From a virus: 64,000 nucleotides of DNA. A program made the position numbers and the translations under genes. Location of the stretch: IMG/VR virus record IMGVR_UViG_3300017917_002116, positions 1 through 64,000 of that record. One strand, written 5' to 3'. Below, piece after piece: positions 35,631 through 43,530 of this stretch. Below the pieces are notes generated by a model. That model searched no databases, was not told the DNA's origin, and saw nothing but the letters and a program-made list of their open reading frames with translations. The first letter of the stretch is position 1. Each line of letters opens with the position of its first letter.

Positions 35631-36649
35631 TGTCTGACCTCTTTAAACGTGCTGCCGTATTCACGGACATACATTTTGGTATGCGTCAAAACAGCAAGGC
35701 GCATAACGATGATTGTACAGATTTTGTAAAATGGTTCTGTGCCACTGCCAGAGAACATGATTGTGATGTAGCAATCTTCATGGGCGACTGGCATCACCAT
35801 CGTGCCACAGTTAATGTCAGTACCTTAAACTATACCGTGGATGCTATTGATTATATCAGCCGGCACTTTGAACGTTTCTTTTTTATTCCTGGCAATCACG
35901 ACCTCTATTATAGAGAGAAGCGTGACCTGAACAGTGTACCATTTATTCGAAATCAAAAGAACATTGTTTTGGTAAATGATATACACACCGAAGGTAGCGT
36001 TAGCCTTGTACCTTGGTTAGTGGGCGATGAGTGGACTAAGATGAAGCGACTGGACAGTCGCTATGTGTTTGGTCACTTTGAACTGCCCAGCTTTAAAATG
36101 AATGCCATGGTTGAAATGCCTGATCACGGCGGACTCAACAGTGAACATTTTCCCAATCAGGAATATGTGTTTAGTGGACACTTCCACTTGCGTCAGCAGC
36201 GCGGCAATGTTCACTATACTGGCAATGCCTTTCCGCATAACTATGCCGATGCTTGGGATGACAATCGTGGTATGATGATATTTGAGTGGGGCAGTGAACC
36301 CAAATACATTGCCTGGCCCGATGCACCAAAATTCAGAACTATAGATCTAACAAAATTGATCGAAGATCCAGCCAAGTATATGGATAAGAATACATTTATT
36401 CGTATTACTTGTGATGCAGATGTCAGCTATGAAGAAGCCACATTTTTAAAAGAGAACTGGCAAGAAGAATACAACCTGCGTGAAATTACACTAATACCCA
36501 GCAAGCGTGAAGAACACGCACAAGACTGGAGTGGTGATGTTCACTTCGAAAGTGTAGATCAGATTGTACTAACACAATTGGCAGCAATTGATAGTGATGT
36601 AGTTGATAAGCAAGTTCTTATTGACATTTATAATAGTTTAACTGTATAA
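35630..36649 (+). CDS. 47: Recombination nuclease subunit gp47 (Mre11/SbcD-like), 339 aa
   Basis: All calcineurin-type phosphoesterase motifs are visible: FTDIHFG (11-17), GDWHHH (52-57), GNHD (88-91), FGHFE (147-151) and SGHFH (182-186). With gp46 it forms the SbcCD/Mre11-Rad50-like complex that processes DNA ends for recombination-dependent replication and host DNA breakdown. Length equals T4 gp47. The ATG shares a base with the gp55 stop; gp46 begins 8 nt downstream. Confidence 0.95.
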   Translation: MSDLFKRAAVFTDIHFGMRQNSKAHNDDCTDFVKWFCATAREHDCDVAIFMGDWHHHRATVNVSTLNYTVDAIDYISRHFERFFFIPGNHDLYYREKRDLNSVPFIRNQKNIVLVNDIHTEGSVSLVPWLVGDEWTKMKRLDSRYVFGHFELPSFKMNAMVEMPDHGGLNSEHFPNQEYVFSGHFHLRQQRGNVHYTGNAFPHNYADAWDDNRGMMIFEWGSEPKYIAWPDAPKFRTIDLTKLIEDPAKYMDKNTFIRITCDADVSYEEATFLKENWQEEYNLREITLIPSKREEHAQDWSGDVHFESVDQIVLTQLAAIDSDVVDKQVLIDIYNSLTV

Positions 36650-36657
36650 TAACCTAG

Positions 36658-38433
36658 ATGATTAAGATTAAAAATCTTACCATTCGCAACTTTCTCTCTG
36701 TAGGCAATGTTACCCAAGCACTAAGGTTTGATCAACATGGTTTAACTTTGGTCTTGGGTAATAACCTTGATCTTGGCGGAGATGGCAGCAGAAATGGTAC
36801 TGGCAAAACAACCATTGTTAATGCACTAAGCTATGCACTCTATGGCGGCGCTTTAACAAATATTCGCAAAGACAACCTCATCAATAAGACCAACAACAAA
36901 GGCATGTTGGTAACTGTTGAGTTTGACAGTAATGGTCATAGCTATCGCATTGAGCGCGGCCGCAAACCAAACGTTCTGCGGTTTATTGTAGACGATCAAG
37001 AACGTGATCAAGGGTCTACAGAAGAACAACAAGGCGAAAACAAAGAAACCCAAACAGAGATAGAAAAACTCTTGGGAATGAGTCACGACATGTTCAAACA
37101 CATTGTGGCGTTAAATACTTTTACTGAACCGTTCCTTAGCCTTAAGGCCAACGACCAGCGTAATATTATTGAACAACTATTAGGTATCACACAACTAAGC
37201 GAAAAGGCAGATCTGCTCAAAGACTTGATTAAGAACACCAAGGATCAGATCAAAGAAGAAGAATATCGTATAAAGGCTGTAACTGATGCAAACAATAAAA
37301 TTAAAACATCTATTGAAGATCTCGAGCGTCGTAGTCGTCTTTGGCAGGCCAAGCAGAGAGAAGATCTTGAGAAACTTGGGGCTACGATAAACGAACTACT
37401 GAACATAGACATTGAGCAAGAACTTGCCAATCACAAGGCTCTAGCAAAGTGGCGTGAGAACGAAAAGGAACTAAAGCGCCTTAACAAAGATCTTGCCACA
37501 CATCAGAGTGCAGTAAAGCGTGTAACACAACAATTAAGCGAGCTGGCTGGTGCACAGAGTAAGGCACTAGAACATAAATGTCATGCCTGTGGCCAAGATC
37601 TACATGATGAAACACAGGCCAGTATGATGTCTGAGTTAAACGAAGCCATCAGTCTACTGACTGCCGAACTTGAAAACGAGCAATCAAATATCAAACAAAT
37701 TGAAAAAAATATCAAGGAATTTGGTAAGATTGGCGTAACACCAAAAGTCAAATACGACAACATTGACGATGCTGTGAATCATAAGAGCACACTGGAAACC
37801 ATACAGGATCAGTTTGAACGTAGGCATCTTGATGTTGACCCCTATGTCGAACAAATAGATCATTTGAAAACAACCGCCATAGAAGAAGTTAATTTTGAAA
37901 CAATAAATCGTCTTACCAAGCTCAATGAGCACCAGGAATTCTTGTTGAAGTTGCTAACTAGTAAAGACAGTTTTGTTCGCAAGAGAATTATCGAACAAAA
38001 CCTGAGCTATCTAAATCACAGGCTAGCTTATTATTTGGAGAAATTGGCATTACCACATGAAGTTAAATTCCGCAGTGACCTAGAAGTTGATATTACTCAA
38101 CTGGGCCAAGAGTTTGACTTTGACAACCTGAGTCGTGGTGAGCGCAATAGATTGATCCTAGGTTTAAGCTGGGCATTCCGTGATGTGTTCGAAAGTCTAA
38201 ATCGACCACTCAATTTGCTGTTTATTGACGAAATGATTGACAGCGGCATGGACGCCAACGGTGTTGATAGCTCACTGGGCTTGTTGAAGAAAATGAGCAG
38301 AGAACAAAAGAAAAATATTTTCTTAATTAGTCACCGGGATGAACTGGTGGGCCGTGTAAATAACATACTACAAGTAGTTAAAGAAAACGGTTTTACTACA
38401 TTCAATACGGATGTAGAAATGGTAGAAGCATAA
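36658..38433 (+). CDS. 46: Recombination ATPase gp46 (Rad50/SbcC-like), 591 aa
   Basis: Walker A is GSRNGTGKT with Lys50; the zinc hook is CHAC (Cys308 and Cys311) between two coiled-coil arms (about 170-300 and 320-440); the ABC signature is LSRGER (491-496) and Walker B is LLFIDE (520-525). It is the ATP-driven SMC-like partner of gp47. The length matches T4 gp46 (560). No ribosome site is seen before the ATG; coupling with gp47 is likely. Confidence 0.95.
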   Translation: MIKIKNLTIRNFLSVGNVTQALRFDQHGLTLVLGNNLDLGGDGSRNGTGKTTIVNALSYALYGGALTNIRKDNLINKTNNKGMLVTVEFDSNGHSYRIERGRKPNVLRFIVDDQERDQGSTEEQQGENKETQTEIEKLLGMSHDMFKHIVALNTFTEPFLSLKANDQRNIIEQLLGITQLSEKADLLKDLIKNTKDQIKEEEYRIKAVTDANNKIKTSIEDLERRSRLWQAKQREDLEKLGATINELLNIDIEQELANHKALAKWRENEKELKRLNKDLATHQSAVKRVTQQLSELAGAQSKALEHKCHACGQDLHDETQASMMSELNEAISLLTAELENEQSNIKQIEKNIKEFGKIGVTPKVKYDNIDDAVNHKSTLETIQDQFERRHLDVDPYVEQIDHLKTTAIEEVNFETINRLTKLNEHQEFLLKLLTSKDSFVRKRIIEQNLSYLNHRLAYYLEKLALPHEVKFRSDLEVDITQLGQEFDFDNLSRGERNRLILGLSWAFRDVFESLNRPLNLLFIDEMIDSGMDANGVDSSLGLLKKMSREQKKNIFLISHRDELVGRVNNILQVVKENGFTTFNTDVEMVEA

Positions 38434-38442
38434 GGACAATAA

Positions 38443-38649
38443 ATGACAGAAGAAATTGGAATCCCAAACCCACACGAACACATTGTACAACAATATGAAA
38501 TCTATTTGGCAGAACATCAGAAGTTTACTGAGAAGGGTGTCAAGGCCGCTGCGGGTCGCGCACGCAAAGCCCTACAAGAAATGAGCAAGGCTATTAAACT
38601 GCGCCGTAAAGAAATCACAGATCAAAAGGCTGCATTAACTGCTAAATGA
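38443..38649 (+). CDS. Small basic helical protein (68 aa)
   Basis: ATG with AGGA upstream. An acidic N-terminus (MTEEIGIPNPHEHIVQQYEI) is followed by a Lys/Arg/Ala-rich helix (KGVKAAAGRARKALQEMSKA, IKLRRKEITDQKAALTAK). The basic repeat resembles short histone H1-like or nucleic-acid-coating phage proteins, but the resemblance is compositional. Coupled to the next gene by ATGA. Confidence 0.55.
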   Translation: MTEEIGIPNPHEHIVQQYEIYLAEHQKFTEKGVKAAAGRARKALQEMSKAIKLRRKEITDQKAALTAK

Positions 38650-39074
38650 CATGGCTCTATCAAGGCAACGTTATTGAAGAATTGCCTGAAGATTGTGTTG
38701 GTTTTGTCTACATCATTACTAACACAATCACAGGCCGCATGTATATTGGCAAAAAACTGGCAAAATTTAGTAAAACCACCTATAAAACTATAAAACTCAA
38801 AAACGGCAAAAAGAAACGTAAAAAAATTCGTGGCAAAATAGAATCAGACTGGCAAACCTACTACGGCTCCAACGACGAACTTAAACGTGACGTCGAACAA
38901 CTAGGCGCAGACAAATTTATCCGTGAAATACTACATTACTGCAATAGTAAGGCACTAGCATCATACTACGAGGCTAAAGAACAATTTGATAGGCGAGTAC
39001 TGGAATCAACAGACTACTATAATGGGCACATACAGGTTCGCGTTCACGGCTCCCACATTATAAACAAAATTTAA
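38646..39074 (+). CDS. GIY-YIG-type nuclease domain protein (142 aa)
   Basis: The GIY-YIG motif pair appears as GFVYIITNTITGRMYIGKK (~19-37). A basic insert (KTIKLKNGKKKRKKIRGKIE, ~54-73) follows, then WQTYYGSNDELKRDVEQLG and EILHYCNSKALASYYEAKEQ, the Glu of which would bind the metal. This resembles T4 Seg-type or putative phage endonucleases. It ends with the structured non-coding region and may be a stand-alone homing-type enzyme. The motif's Arg and Glu are present, so activity is plausible. Confidence 0.7.
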   Translation: MTWLYQGNVIEELPEDCVGFVYIITNTITGRMYIGKKLAKFSKTTYKTIKLKNGKKKRKKIRGKIESDWQTYYGSNDELKRDVEQLGADKFIREILHYCNSKALASYYEAKEQFDRRVLESTDYYNGHIQVRVHGSHIINKI

Positions 39075-39089
39075 GACACTACTGATAAT

Positions 39090-39445
39090 GCTCGCACCGG
39101 CAAGTTGATTAGGTGCCTGAATCCCTGGTGATGTCGCGGGGTAGGAATTTCCGAGCAGTAGCGGAGACATGATTGCCACTATCCTGGTGTTGCCAGGACG
39201 AAGCACTAGACTTGAAAGGTGCTGGCAAGTGTATGTATAGTCAAAAAGAGCAGGCAACGGTGAGCTATTACGACCTGCAAGAATTAGGGTGTTAATCTAT
39301 CAGCTAACTAATTCTGCGCCAAAGTGCTAGGTAAAAAGGTACAGCATGACCGCCTTTACCCTATTAGGGTTCTAGTGATAGATTGCGATAATGGGCCTCT
39401 GACAGGTATTTCATTATTTTTCATTTAGCCCTTAACAGGGCTAAG
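39090..39445 (+). ncRNA. Candidate structured non-coding RNA region
   Basis: No gene of credible size lies between 39075 and 39566 (about 490 bp). Many perfect stems occur in order: GCACC 39094-39098 with GGTGC 39112-39116; TCCG 39150 with CGGA 39162; TCCTGG 39182-39187 with CCAGGA 39193-39198; AGCAC 39202 with GTGCT 39219; GCAGG 39250 with CCTGC 39274; a long-range 9-bp pair AATCTATCA 39294-39302 with TGATAGATT 39376-39384 enclosing GGTAAA 39330 with TTTACC 39355; and TTAGCCC 39425 with GGGCTAA 39438. TGCT (39325) could also pair with AGCA (39343) in the inner loop, an H-type pseudoknot. Strand is assumed from read-through of the gp55-gp46 operon. It matches no RNA family I can name (not tmRNA, RNase P, tRNA or a group I intron). 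Confidence 0.4.
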
Positions 39446-39460
39446 TGCGACTGCAAAACC

Positions 39461-39489
39461 TTGACAAATATCTTTAATTAGAGTACCTT
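39461..39489 (+). promoter_or_regulatory. Possible sigma70 promoter for a short RNA
   Basis: TTGACA at 39461-39466, 17-bp spacer, TACCTT at 39484-39489. The -35 is perfect, the -10 weak. No plus-strand gene follows before 40713; instead two hairpins lie just downstream, then antisense to the gp51-like and gp26-like genes. Confidence 0.4.
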
Positions 39490-39515
39490 GTTGAAATATC
39501 AAAGAAGACTAAAAA

Positions 39516-39567
39516 GAATTGTGTTTTGCGTAAGCAAAATATAATTCTAGTTGTTCTCCGAACAACT
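39516..39567. other. Tandem hairpins between converging transcripts
   Basis: First hairpin: GAATT, GTG, TTTTGC, loop GTAA, GCAAAA, TAT, AATTC (39516-39547), with an interior loop and a GNRA apex. Second hairpin: AGTTGTTC, loop TCC, GAACAACT (39549-39567). They could end plus transcripts from 39461 or minus transcripts from the gp26/51-like operon, although no long T-run follows. Confidence 0.6.
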
Positions 39568-39809
39568 TATTCGAAACCCTGTGTTAGAACTTGTTTGGGC
39601 TTTACACCCCTATCTATATTAATCTTATCCTTAAGGATATTCGTGAATATTTTGCGCTCGTCATAGGTTAAATTCCAAAGATCATTATAACTTTGTCCCG
39701 AGTATATGGCCAGCGATGCAATATCTTCTATAATGGCTTTTGTATCTTGTTCTAGTGATTTAAGTAGTCCTAGAATCTCTGGGCCTGATTTCAGACTCAA
39801 AAGCCTCAT
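39567..39809 (-). CDS. Small protein next to tape measure, gp51-like by position (80 aa)
   Basis: ATG overlaps the gp26-like stop (ATGA). Predicted helical (ILGLLKSLEQDTKAIIEDIA, SYNDLWNLTYDERKIFTNIL). In T4-like phages a small gp51 protein is encoded beside gp26 and assists hub assembly; in other myoviruses paired chaperones flank the tape measure. This one is much shorter than T4 gp51 (249), so the match is by position only. Confidence 0.45.
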   Translation of the reverse strand: MRLLSLKSGPEILGLLKSLEQDTKAIIEDIASLAIYSGQSYNDLWNLTYDERKIFTNILKDKINIDRGVKPKQVLTQGFE

Positions 39810-40654
39810 GCGAAAAAAGTTGTAGGATTAAGATCTAGACTGGACTTGTAAATCTTGCCGCATTTTTGGCACTGTACATCAAAGTCTTTTTTCACACCAT
39901 AGTTATTGGTGGCCATGATGTTTTCTTCTAATTTTTTGTACTCGGGTCTGCTTAGATCACGTACCCATTCCTCAATCATCTTGCTGTCGGACACCACTGT
40001 ACCATCAGGCAACAGCACTGTTTCTATACTGTCAGCGACCACCTTAATACTTTGATCTGTCAAGGCCTGATAGCTTTTGCTTAGTATGTCTACTTTTTCT
40101 TTTTCACTGGCATTGCGTTGTTCTGCAATCTGTATGTTTCTGATTTGTTCGTACTGTACCCAGTTCAAATCCAGTAGATGCTTTACTGTAACTGGCTTGA
40201 CATATACCTTGACGCCACTGTCATGCTCAACAGGTGGCACATCATCCAGCGTTTTGATACTGGCTATCAAGGAATTTAAGTCTACACTTACATCGTTTTT
40301 TACAGCTTCTCCGCAATCACAGGTTGTACTAACGTCTAGCTTTTCACCATAGGTGCAACGTTTAACAGCGACAAGAATAGCATCCAGGTCTGCGCTGGGC
40401 ATGTTTTCTGGATCTTTGATGCAGGGCGCACAACTCTTTATTAACTCAGCAATGGCATTGCCGTTTAGTAATGCATCGGCATTTTTTAACATGAGTTCAT
40501 CTTTGGCAGTCAGAGGATAAACTGGAATTTCTCCCATGTCATTAAGCTCTGCAGGTTTTTGAGCATAACCCTTGCCCCTACTAGGTAATTTAATCCAAAG
40601 ACCGGGTTTTCTAAAATAGGCCTTTAAAGGATTAACTTGTTGTTGATTTTCCAC
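39806..40654 (-). CDS. 26: gp26-like baseplate hub/tail assembly protein (282 aa)
   Basis: Start GTG 40654 is preferred because GGAG lies 6 nt upstream; a TTG at 40666 would contain that site. The N-terminus (YFRKPGLWIKLPSRG, then IPVYPLTAKDELMLKNADAL) is the gp26 signature I know from T4-like phages. Two cysteine pairs (STTCDCGEAV near 110, VQCQKCGKIY near 265) should bind zinc. In T4 gp26 is required for hub assembly and is thought to be a chaperone-like factor. Divergent from the tape measure gene. Confidence 0.7.
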   Translation of the reverse strand: MENQQQVNPLKAYFRKPGLWIKLPSRGKGYAQKPAELNDMGEIPVYPLTAKDELMLKNADALLNGNAIAELIKSCAPCIKDPENMPSADLDAILVAVKRCTYGEKLDVSTTCDCGEAVKNDVSVDLNSLIASIKTLDDVPPVEHDSGVKVYVKPVTVKHLLDLNWVQYEQIRNIQIAEQRNASEKEKVDILSKSYQALTDQSIKVVADSIETVLLPDGTVVSDSKMIEEWVRDLSRPEYKKLEENIMATNNYGVKKDFDVQCQKCGKIYKSSLDLNPTTFFA

Positions 40655-40694
40655 GATTTTCTCCAACTAAATATTCGATAAGATTCTGTAATCT

Positions 40695-40702
40695 TATTTA
40701 TG
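40695..40702 (-). promoter_or_regulatory. Late promoter CATAAATA for gp26/51-like operon
   Basis: Minus-strand octamer ~40 nt upstream of the GTG start; the leader contains the GGAG ribosome site. Confidence 0.6.
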
Positions 40703-40712
40703 TATATATTTA

Positions 40713-43502
40713 ATGGCTGATAAAGTAACTATAGAGGGCAATTACCCCACCGGTGAAGTGTTCAAATTTACTCTGGACGGTGCATCTACCTATGATCAGA
40801 TGCAACGTTTGATCGATTTGACCGGCAGCATGGCCAGCAAAATCAGCAAGCGTGATCCAGAAGAACTCAAACGTATAGATGAACTCAAAGCCGGCACAGT
40901 TCAGTATCAGAAAAATAGATCGGCATTAAATGCGACGTCCAGTGGCTTATTTGACCTAGATAGTGCACTGACAGACGTAAAGGGTTCCAGCAGTCTTGTA
41001 CGTGGTGATTTTAAAGGACTGTCTGGCGCTCTAAGAGGATTAAACACTCCACTATCACTAGTAGGCACCGCCGCCTCCAGCTTGGTAGGCGCGCTCATGG
41101 GCTATGCAGAAAGCCTGAGACCTGCGCTACAGCGTGGTATTGGTGGTGCAGTCATGGACTTTGCAATCTATGCCAAATCTGCTGGCATGAGCATGGATTC
41201 ATTCACCAAGGCCTTGGCTTCCACAGAAGGCGCATTTGGCATGCTGGGTGCGACACAGAACGAAGCCGCCAAGAATTTTTCTGGATTGATTAACTCGGTT
41301 AGAACAGCCACTGCTGCCACTGGCAACCTAGGCATGAACAACGAAGAACTGGCCAAGTTCACAGCAGAGCAGTTGAAGATTGCAGTACAACAAGGCGCTA
41401 GAGGCAAGGTAGCACAGGATCGTGTGATCAATACCAGCAAAGAACTAGGAGAACAATTCCAGGAACTGGCACAACGAACTGGCAAGAGTATAACTGAGCT
41501 TGCACAGTATGCCAGCAAGCTGGTCATGGACCCAACTATCAACAACTACATTGCTACACTATCATCTGGTGGCAGTGAAGTCAGCAAGGCCATGCAGAAA
41601 TTTGGTAGCACCATGGGTGCCCTGTTTGGTAAACAAGGCGAAGAACTAGCCAACGTGGCTGCTAGAACAGCGGTATCTGGATTCCCAATGTTTACTGAAG
41701 AAATGGGTAAACAGCTATATGCAGCCATGCCAGCTGTGGCACGTGAAATTGAAACAATGTCCAGAAAGGCTGCACAAGGATATGAACCCACACCAGAAGA
41801 CCAAGCCAGATTAAAGAGGATATTAGAAGAGGAATACGAGAAAAGACAAAGATATATTAGACTAATGGGCATGTCCTCTAATGCAGAAGACAGAGCCGCT
41901 GCGGCACGCATCGAACAGATGTACCAGCAGAGTAGAATGTATGATGAGGCTCAGACTAAGAAGCGCAAAGAAGAAGCAGATGCGGCACAAAAATATAATG
42001 CTCAGGTCAATGAGCTAACAGCAAAAATGCATCAGCTCATGGTTCCATTACTACAGGTTTTAAATGCTGTAGATTGGAACTTTATGTTTGACATGCTCAA
42101 CGGTTTTGCCAAAACAGTTGAAACTGTAATGAAAACAGTATTTGAGCCTATAGCTCATGTTCTAGGCGATACGGGCGGCGGAAAGGTACTTGGTGCATTA
42201 TTAGGATTGGCAACAATAGCAGGTACCCTTGGTGTAGCATTTGTTACTGTGCGTAACGCTGCCATGGCTCTGGCCTCTGTCTTTAGATTCATGACAGGTC
42301 GTGGTGCAGCCGGTGCTGGAGGCAAAGGCGTACTAGATGACATATTGGGAGGTGGCGGCAAAGCGCCAGGCGGTGCACCAGGTGGCCCAGCTGGTCCTGG
42401 AAAAGGCCCCGGTGGAGCCCCAGGTAGTCTTGGCGACCTAGCTAGACGTGAACAAGAACTAGCAGCAGCCCGTGCAGCAGAACAGGAAAAATTAAAAGCA
42501 AGAAGTGCAGAACTCTATAAAAAATACAGGGACGAAGGACTAACTGCCACAGAAGCGAAACGTAGGGCGGATGCACATGCAGCATACCAACCTGACCGTA
42601 CTCTTGGCGAAAGACTTGAAGCAGCAAAGAATTCAGAAACAGCAGGTAGGGTAAAGAATTTCGTCAAAGATTGGGGTCCTACTATTGGTCTAATGATGGC
42701 TGGCTATGCAGGATCTAAATTAGAGCAAGCCGGTGAAGAAAGATTAAAAGAAGATCCCAATAGCGTATTAGGTCAAATGGAGAAATACGGCGGTAAGGTT
42801 TTAGATTTTGCCGGCACGTGGGGTAGTACAATAATGTTTACTACCCAAATAATGAAAGACTATTTCCCAGATGCATTGGAGAAAGTAAAAGGTTTTGGAT
42901 CAGGTGTCTGGGACATAGCTAAAAAGACACTACCAGGAACGGTTGAAAAACTTGAAACATTTGGTAAGAGCCTAGGCACCTGGTCTACAGGTTTAATGAA
43001 TTCGCCATTGTTAAGTGCACTTGGTAGTGCAGCGACCACCTATGCGATATCTGCTATTGGCGGTATGGCCATAGACGCAGCCTTAAACAAACTGTTTGGT
43101 GTTGGCAATGTTCAGATTACTGAGAAAGACAAAAAACAAGATGAAGCCAATTGGCAAAGAATGACTGGCCTGGAAAAAGCTGAATCTGGCTTTCTTAGAA
43201 CTATTGAAACAGTTGGTAAGTTTTTTGGTTTAAGTAACATGGTCAAAGAAGCAGAAGCCGCCAGAATTAAAAATGAGACAGAATATTTTGCCAAGAAAGA
43301 TCTGGAAACAACTGGTGCCACCGCTGCCCAGGCACAGACCAAAGCAGAAAAAGAGCAGCTGGATCAGTTAAAAATATTGAATCAGCACATGGAAGACATG
43401 AAGGATTCGTCCAAAGCAACCAGTTATATGAGCAGTCGTCAGGTGATGACTGCGGAAGAACACAGCAGGTTCTTGCGTCAACTAACCATGAAACCTAATT
43501 AA
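40713..43502 (+). CDS. Tape-measure-like tail length protein (929 aa)
   Basis: The N-terminal ~110 residues are polar, then hydrophobic/Gly-Ala segments (LGTAASSLVGALMGYAESL, ~110-135) and repeated Ala-rich helices (to ~470). A second hydrophobic stretch (VLGALLGLATIAGTLGVAFV, ~490-510) precedes a Gly/Pro-rich linker (~545-575), more helices with charged repeats and a third hydrophobic part (~750-790). This long alpha-helical design with membrane-like patches is typical of tape measure proteins. It is divergent from the gp26-like gene, and T4's equivalent is gp29. The tape measure lies next to the head genes here rather than within the hub cluster. No ribosome site is seen before ATG. Confidence 0.7.
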   Translation: MADKVTIEGNYPTGEVFKFTLDGASTYDQMQRLIDLTGSMASKISKRDPEELKRIDELKAGTVQYQKNRSALNATSSGLFDLDSALTDVKGSSSLVRGDFKGLSGALRGLNTPLSLVGTAASSLVGALMGYAESLRPALQRGIGGAVMDFAIYAKSAGMSMDSFTKALASTEGAFGMLGATQNEAAKNFSGLINSVRTATAATGNLGMNNEELAKFTAEQLKIAVQQGARGKVAQDRVINTSKELGEQFQELAQRTGKSITELAQYASKLVMDPTINNYIATLSSGGSEVSKAMQKFGSTMGALFGKQGEELANVAARTAVSGFPMFTEEMGKQLYAAMPAVAREIETMSRKAAQGYEPTPEDQARLKRILEEEYEKRQRYIRLMGMSSNAEDRAAAARIEQMYQQSRMYDEAQTKKRKEEADAAQKYNAQVNELTAKMHQLMVPLLQVLNAVDWNFMFDMLNGFAKTVETVMKTVFEPIAHVLGDTGGGKVLGALLGLATIAGTLGVAFVTVRNAAMALASVFRFMTGRGAAGAGGKGVLDDILGGGGKAPGGAPGGPAGPGKGPGGAPGSLGDLARREQELAAARAAEQEKLKARSAELYKKYRDEGLTATEAKRRADAHAAYQPDRTLGERLEAAKNSETAGRVKNFVKDWGPTIGLMMAGYAGSKLEQAGEERLKEDPNSVLGQMEKYGGKVLDFAGTWGSTIMFTTQIMKDYFPDALEKVKGFGSGVWDIAKKTLPGTVEKLETFGKSLGTWSTGLMNSPLLSALGSAATTYAISAIGGMAIDAALNKLFGVGNVQITEKDKKQDEANWQRMTGLEKAESGFLRTIETVGKFFGLSNMVKEAEAARIKNETEYFAKKDLETTGATAAQAQTKAEKEQLDQLKILNQHMEDMKDSSKATSYMSSRQVMTAEEHSRFLRQLTMKPN

Positions 43503-43506
43503 CAGC

Positions 43507-43514
43507 TATAAATA
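43507..43514 (+). promoter_or_regulatory. Late promoter TATAAATA for head module
   Basis: Exact T4 late consensus, 17 nt before the gp20 ATG; an AGGA ribosome site follows, giving a leader of about 10 nt. Confidence 0.85.
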
Positions 43515-43530
43515 TATAACAGGATAAAAT

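Noticed and set aside
39075-39566. Group I intron next to a GIY-YIG gene
   Set aside because: GACT and AGTC (39209-39241) could mimic P7, but the space left for P3 and P8 is too small, and no interrupted gene flanks the region.
39075-39566. tRNA, tmRNA or RNase P RNA in the gene-free gap
   Set aside because: No T-arm motif, CCA end, tag-peptide frame or RNase P core elements could be found.
40655-40666. TTG start for the gp26-like gene
   Set aside because: The GGAG site overlaps this codon and is well placed for the GTG at 40654.
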